DNA of 37,296 bases, taken from assembly GCA_021782995.1 (NCBI GenBank), contig JAJXUI010000030.1, forward strand, positions 1 to 37,296, given 5' to 3'. Within the stretch, counting starts at the first letter, position 1; each line of letters opens with the position of its first letter. The stretch is from Pseudomonadota bacterium. GTDB taxonomy: Bacteria; Pseudomonadota; Gammaproteobacteria; Burkholderiales; Gallionellaceae. The position numbers and the translations under genes were made by a program. This document shows positions 34,000 through 37,296 of this stretch, piece by piece. A model generated the notes under the pieces. The model was not told the DNA's origin and ran no database searches. It was given only the letters and a program-made list of their open reading frames with translations.

Positions 34000-36039
34000 A
34001 TGCAATCATTCTTTGCACCTGCCATCTATTTCATGAACCGCTTGAGGTTTCAAGCCAAGTTTGCATTTTCAGGGATCATTTTCGCTGTCGTGCTGGGTTT
34101 TTTTGCATGGCACTCCCTCACTGATCTGAACGCGCGCGTACGCCAGATCAGGGCGGAACAGGCCGGCAGCGCCTTCATCGGTGATCTCGTCACCTGGAAC
34201 AAGGTGCTGATCGAGTTTCGCCGCATCGCTATCACCGCCGCTCCGGGCGATGAAAGCGTGAAGGACAGGCTCAAGCGCCAGATTGAAATCACCGACGAAA
34301 CATTGCACAAGCTCGAAGCCGATTCCCGCAATTACGCCCGCCTGTTTGACACGGAAAAGGGCATCGCCGGCATCAGGGACGGCTGGAAGGAGCTGCAGAA
34401 CAAGGTGTTGGCACTGCCTGTCGACAAGGATTTTGCACAAAAGGCATTCGCCGCACACGGCAAGGAATTTGACCGCCTCTATGCGTTCATCCATGACCTT
34501 GGCGACAGCGCAACCATCACTTTCGAGCCTGACCTGGACCTGTTCTATCTGGGCTTTCCTCTGGCCAACAACACGCCCAAGGTTGCGGGGATTACCGTGC
34601 GCATCTTTGCCTATCAAACCCTGAACATCGCCCGCGGCTCCCTGACGCCGCAGGACAAGGTATTTTATGAGGTCACCGAGGCCCGCCTCAAGGACGCATT
34701 TGGCGGCGTGGAGGCCATGCTGTCATCTTCAATGAAAACCGATGCCGGCATCAAGGAGCGCCTGGACAAGGTATTCGCCGAGGTCAAGGAAACAAGCGGC
34801 GCCCTGCTGTCCTTTACCCGGAAAAATTTCATTGGCGCAGACGGAATTTCTGCCAACCAGCAACAGGTAGATGAAGCCGCCAACAATGCCATCGCCTCGG
34901 CGTGGGCGCTGGTCGATGAAAACCGCAAGGTGTTTGAAGAAAGGCTGGCGGAGCGTGCCTCCTCCGTACGCCTGAAATTCTGGGGCATTGCCATTTTTGC
35001 GCTGGCCGGCTTCCTGGCCTGCATCTACCTGTTCATCGGGATGTACCTTTCCATTGCAAATGCCATCGACAAGCTCAACGAAAGCACTACACGCCTTGCG
35101 GATGGTGACTTCACTGCCCGGGTAAAACTTGACACCCTGGACGAGCTGTCTCTGGTGGCACTTCACTTCAACCAGATGGCAAGCTCGCTTTCCAGCCTGA
35201 TTGACGAGGTCAAGTCTTCTGCACAGCAGGTGCTGGGTGCATCCGGAGAGCTGTCTCATGCTGCCGAGCAGATTTCAAAGGGTTCACAGGAACAGGCAAC
35301 CGCAGCACAATCCACCGCGGCGGCAGTGGAAGAGGTTTCAGTCAGCATCAGCCTGGTGGCAGATAATGTTTCAGAGTCAGTCAAGGTTTCTGAGTCCGCT
35401 GCGACAACAGCCAGCACCGGCCAGCAGCGCATTCTTGAAACCGTATCCGGCATCAGATCAGTCGCCAGCGCATCGGAAAAGGTTGCCCAGGGCGTATCCG
35501 AACTGGGCGAACGCGCAAATGAAATCGGCCTTATCGTCAGCACCATCAAGGACATTGCCGACCAGACCAACCTGCTTGCGCTCAACGCCGCAATCGAGGC
35601 GGCCAGGGCCGGTGAATTCGGGCGCGGATTCGCGGTGGTGGCGGACGAGGTGCGAAAGCTGGCTGAAAATACGCGACGCGCAACCGAGAACATTGCAAAC
35701 ATGATCGGCAAGATGCAGGATGGGGTGCAGGTTTCCATTACGCAGACGGTAGATAGCCGTGATCGCATGCTTGAGGCCGTGAGCATTACCGAAGCTGCAG
35801 CGAGCCTGCTTGACGAGATCATGCGCGGAACCTCAACTTCCCTGGATCGCATACGCGAAATTTCAAATGCTTCCAGCGAACAGGCGGTTGCCAGCCAGGA
35901 CATTGCCCGCCACATCGAAGAGATTGCGCAGATGGCCGAACGCAACGAACAGTCCGTCAAGGAAGTTTCCGCATCCTCCCTGCAATTGCGCACGCTATCC
36001 GAAACCCTCAACCGGAGTGTTGCTTCGTTCAAACTCTGA
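34000..36039 (+). CDS. Methyl-accepting chemotaxis protein
   Basis: A 679-residue receptor. Membrane helices lie at about residues 20-40 and 327-352, with a large periplasmic helical sensor (about 285 residues) between them. A HAMP domain follows (about 352-405), then the signalling domain with its highly conserved tip IADQTNLLALNAAIEAARAG starting at about 519. No CheR-binding pentapeptide is at the C-terminus, which ends in SVASFKL. The sensor sequence gives no hint of ligand. AAGGAA precedes the ATG, and a sigma-28 promoter precedes that. It would pass signals to CheA/CheW to bias flagellar rotation. No che genes are in the window. Confidence 0.95.
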   Translation: MQSFFAPAIYFMNRLRFQAKFAFSGIIFAVVLGFFAWHSLTDLNARVRQIRAEQAGSAFIGDLVTWNKVLIEFRRIAITAAPGDESVKDRLKRQIEITDETLHKLEADSRNYARLFDTEKGIAGIRDGWKELQNKVLALPVDKDFAQKAFAAHGKEFDRLYAFIHDLGDSATITFEPDLDLFYLGFPLANNTPKVAGITVRIFAYQTLNIARGSLTPQDKVFYEVTEARLKDAFGGVEAMLSSSMKTDAGIKERLDKVFAEVKETSGALLSFTRKNFIGADGISANQQQVDEAANNAIASAWALVDENRKVFEERLAERASSVRLKFWGIAIFALAGFLACIYLFIGMYLSIANAIDKLNESTTRLADGDFTARVKLDTLDELSLVALHFNQMASSLSSLIDEVKSSAQQVLGASGELSHAAEQISKGSQEQATAAQSTAAAVEEVSVSISLVADNVSESVKVSESAATTASTGQQRILETVSGIRSVASASEKVAQGVSELGERANEIGLIVSTIKDIADQTNLLALNAAIEAARAGEFGRGFAVVADEVRKLAENTRRATENIANMIGKMQDGVQVSITQTVDSRDRMLEAVSITEAAASLLDEIMRGTSTSLDRIREISNASSEQAVASQDIARHIEEIAQMAERNEQSVKEVSASSLQLRTLSETLNRSVASFKL

Positions 36040-36166
36040 CCGGGTCCCTGCAACCACATCTGGGGTGACGATTGTCCCAGACCCGGGCAGTGAGGTAGCC
36101 TTGCATTCGGCTGCGCGCATATAATCTTCCATCCACAACCCACTCGAGCAGGAAACCACTTTCCGC
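36040..36166. other. Gap with long-range stem and TATAAT box
   Basis: CCGGGTC at 36040-36046 can pair with GACCCGG at 36080-36086 over a 33-base loop, perhaps a weak transcript end after the chemoreceptor. TATAAT at 36120-36125 may be a -10 box for the channel gene; a TTGCAT lies only 13 bases upstream, which is too close. Confidence 0.35.
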
Positions 36167-37015
36167 ATGGACGCATCCCGCAATTCAAGGCCCGCCTGGC
36201 GGGATACCCTGTATCGCATCATCTTTGAGGCTGACACCCCCGCCGGAAAGGCCTTCGACATCCTGCTGGTGATCTGCATCATCACCAGTGTCCTGATCAT
36301 CATGCTCGACAGCGTGGCTTCGATACACCAGCAATGGAAGGATCTTTTCTTTGTGCTCGAGTGGCTGTTTACCCTGATCTTCACGATCGAATATATTGCA
36401 CGCATCGTCTCGGTCAAAAAGCCCAGCGCTTACATCTTCAGCTTTCTTGGCATGGTGGATTTGCTGTCCACGCTGCCGAGCTATATCGTACTGTTCCTCG
36501 ACCTGCCCGCTTATGCCATCTCCCTGAGGCTGCTGCGGCTGTTGCGCATTTTCAGGATTCTCAAACTGGCGTATTACCTTGAAGAAAGCGCCATCATGGC
36601 CAACGCCCTTGCCGCTAGCCGCCGCAAGCTTCTGGTCTTCCTGCTGGCCATCCTGATGCTGGTCATGATCCTGGGAACGCTGATGTTTGCCGTCGAGGGG
36701 CCGGAGCACGGATACAGCAGCATACCCGTTTCCATATACTGGGCGATCGTGACCATGACCACGGTCGGCTATGGCGACATCGCCCCGCATACACCACTGG
36801 GCCAGTTCATCGCTTCGGTCGTGATGATACTGGGCTATGCAATCATTGCCGTGCCGACCGGCATAGTTTCAGTTGAAATGGCACGCAGCCAGGCAAAACA
36901 GAACGTCGTCATTGCCTGCCCGCGCTGCATGCTCGAAGGTCACGCGGTGGATGCCCGTTATTGCAGGCGCTGCGGTGAACGCCTGCTGCCGCACGATGAC
37001 ATCCTGCCTTCCTGA
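36167..37015 (+). CDS. Voltage-gated-type K+ channel with C-terminal zinc ribbon
   Basis: A 282-residue six-helix ion channel of the VIC family. The S4 voltage-sensor helix has regularly spaced arginines (SLRLLRLLRIFRILKL), the pore helix leads into the K+ selectivity filter TVGYGD at residues 199-204, and S6 follows. After S6 comes a short cytoplasmic tail with C251-P-R-C254 and C266-R-R-C269, a CxxC-x11-CxxC zinc ribbon in place of an RCK or cyclic-nucleotide domain. It should conduct K+ across the inner membrane, gated by voltage and perhaps by metal or redox state through the ribbon; the latter is inference. The ATG has no close Shine-Dalgarno sequence. Confidence 0.9.
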   Translation: MDASRNSRPAWRDTLYRIIFEADTPAGKAFDILLVICIITSVLIIMLDSVASIHQQWKDLFFVLEWLFTLIFTIEYIARIVSVKKPSAYIFSFLGMVDLLSTLPSYIVLFLDLPAYAISLRLLRLLRIFRILKLAYYLEESAIMANALAASRRKLLVFLLAILMLVMILGTLMFAVEGPEHGYSSIPVSIYWAIVTMTTVGYGDIAPHTPLGQFIASVVMILGYAIIAVPTGIVSVEMARSQAKQNVVIACPRCMLEGHAVDARYCRRCGERLLPHDDILPS

Positions 37016-37032
37016 GCATCCCGTTTTGATGC

Positions 37033-37060
37033 TGCCCCAGGATAAATGCCCCAGGGTAAA
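37033..37060. repeat. 14-bp tandem duplication after the channel gene
   Basis: TGCCCCAGGATAAA is followed immediately by TGCCCCAGGGTAAA (13 of 14 bases equal). The second copy can pair its CCAGGG with CCCTGG at 37065-37070, making a weak terminator-like hairpin without a T-run. Confidence 0.6.
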
Positions 37061-37134
37061 ACTGCCCTGGCATCCATCTTCACGCAATCTTGATATTTCA
37101 TGCAGGAACTTCAACCGCGCTATGATTCCGGGTT

Positions 37135-37160
37135 CATCCGGCTTGCAGCAATGCCGGATG
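37135..37160. other. 8-bp stem-loop upstream of the last gene
   Basis: CATCCGGC and GCCGGATG enclose a 10-base loop, 45 bp before the start of the terminal gene. It may be an operator or a leader hairpin. A TATGAT at 37121-37126 just before it could be a -10 box. Confidence 0.45.
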
Positions 37161-37205
37161 CTGCGCAACAGATGTCCTCCATCAATCACTCAAGGAGCAT
37201 AAAGC

Positions 37206-37296
37206 ATGAAACTTTTGTGGATTATTGCCAGTACCCTCTGCATCACCCTTGCCGCCCATGCTGCAGGCCTGAAAACCGTGGCCAGCAAACATCGGA
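37206..37296 (+). CDS. Exported protein, N-terminal fragment
   Basis: Thirty codons are visible before the window ends. They start at an ATG nine bases after AAGGAG and encode a signal peptide (MKLLWIIASTLCITLAAHAA) with a likely cleavage after AHA, then GLKTVASKH. The short mature stretch is compatible with a DUF302-type periplasmic protein, but too little is present to decide. The function is therefore left open. Confidence 0.7.
   Translation, partial: MKLLWIIASTLCITLAAHAAGLKTVASKHR

Overview
The window looks like one end of a draft contig from a motile, Gram-negative, probably autotrophic betaproteobacterium (Nitrosomonadales-like is my best guess). This rests on GC-rich coding sequence, a DabA/DabB inorganic-carbon pump with a PII-like partner, lgt, rlmJ, a sigma-28-driven chemoreceptor and the HPP/CBS pair. 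No rRNA or tRNA is visible, so the placement is inference. The first 13 bases match an Illumina adapter, so the left edge is probably artefactual.

Layout. 3-536: 3' end of an Fe-S (CCG-domain) oxidoreductase. 537-1170: AT-rich regulatory gap with a LysR/CbbR-like dyad. 1171-7031: tightly overlapping carbon-uptake operon (dabB, a small antiporter-like membrane protein, dabA, a PII-like protein). 7198-8372 (minus): CBS-domain protein and HPP membrane protein. 8680-9600: exported protein of unknown function. 9784-17140 (minus): seven-gene MoxR/Bat operon (moxR, DUF58, DUF4381, two VWA proteins, TPR protein, BatD) in which every junction but one is a 4-bp overlap. 17436-21381: acetate kinase, phosphoketolase and a 103-aa unknown, a phosphoketolase route to acetyl-phosphate, acetate and ATP. 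21382-22994: AT-rich islet with two orphan small membrane proteins and repeated CGGACAG half-sites. 22995-23840: SAM methyltransferase. 24019-28691: metallo-beta-lactamase/beta-CASP protein, a four-repeat membrane protein and a plasma-membrane-type H+ P-ATPase. 28735-31992 (minus): CNNM/CorC-like protein, PAS-GGDEF diguanylate cyclase and a coiled-coil membrane protein; the last is the downstream partner of lgt (32024-32818, minus). 32943-37296: rlmJ, a chemoreceptor with a near-consensus sigma-28 promoter, a voltage-gated-type K+ channel with a C-terminal zinc ribbon, and the start of an exported protein.

How the parts fit. DabA and DabB would form an energy-coupled CO2-hydrating complex, with the PII-like protein a plausible sensor. 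MoxR with the VWA and TPR proteins forms an envelope-associated chaperone-like module. AckA and phosphoketolase link sugar phosphates, including Calvin-cycle intermediates, to acetyl-phosphate. The most interesting leads are the DAB operon with its extra membrane subunit and operator-like dyad, the conserved-looking 103-aa gene after phosphoketolase, the CGGACAG islet, the hairpin at the lgt start codon and the duplicated start site of the CBS gene. I did not find a clearly new defence, mobile or biosynthetic system.
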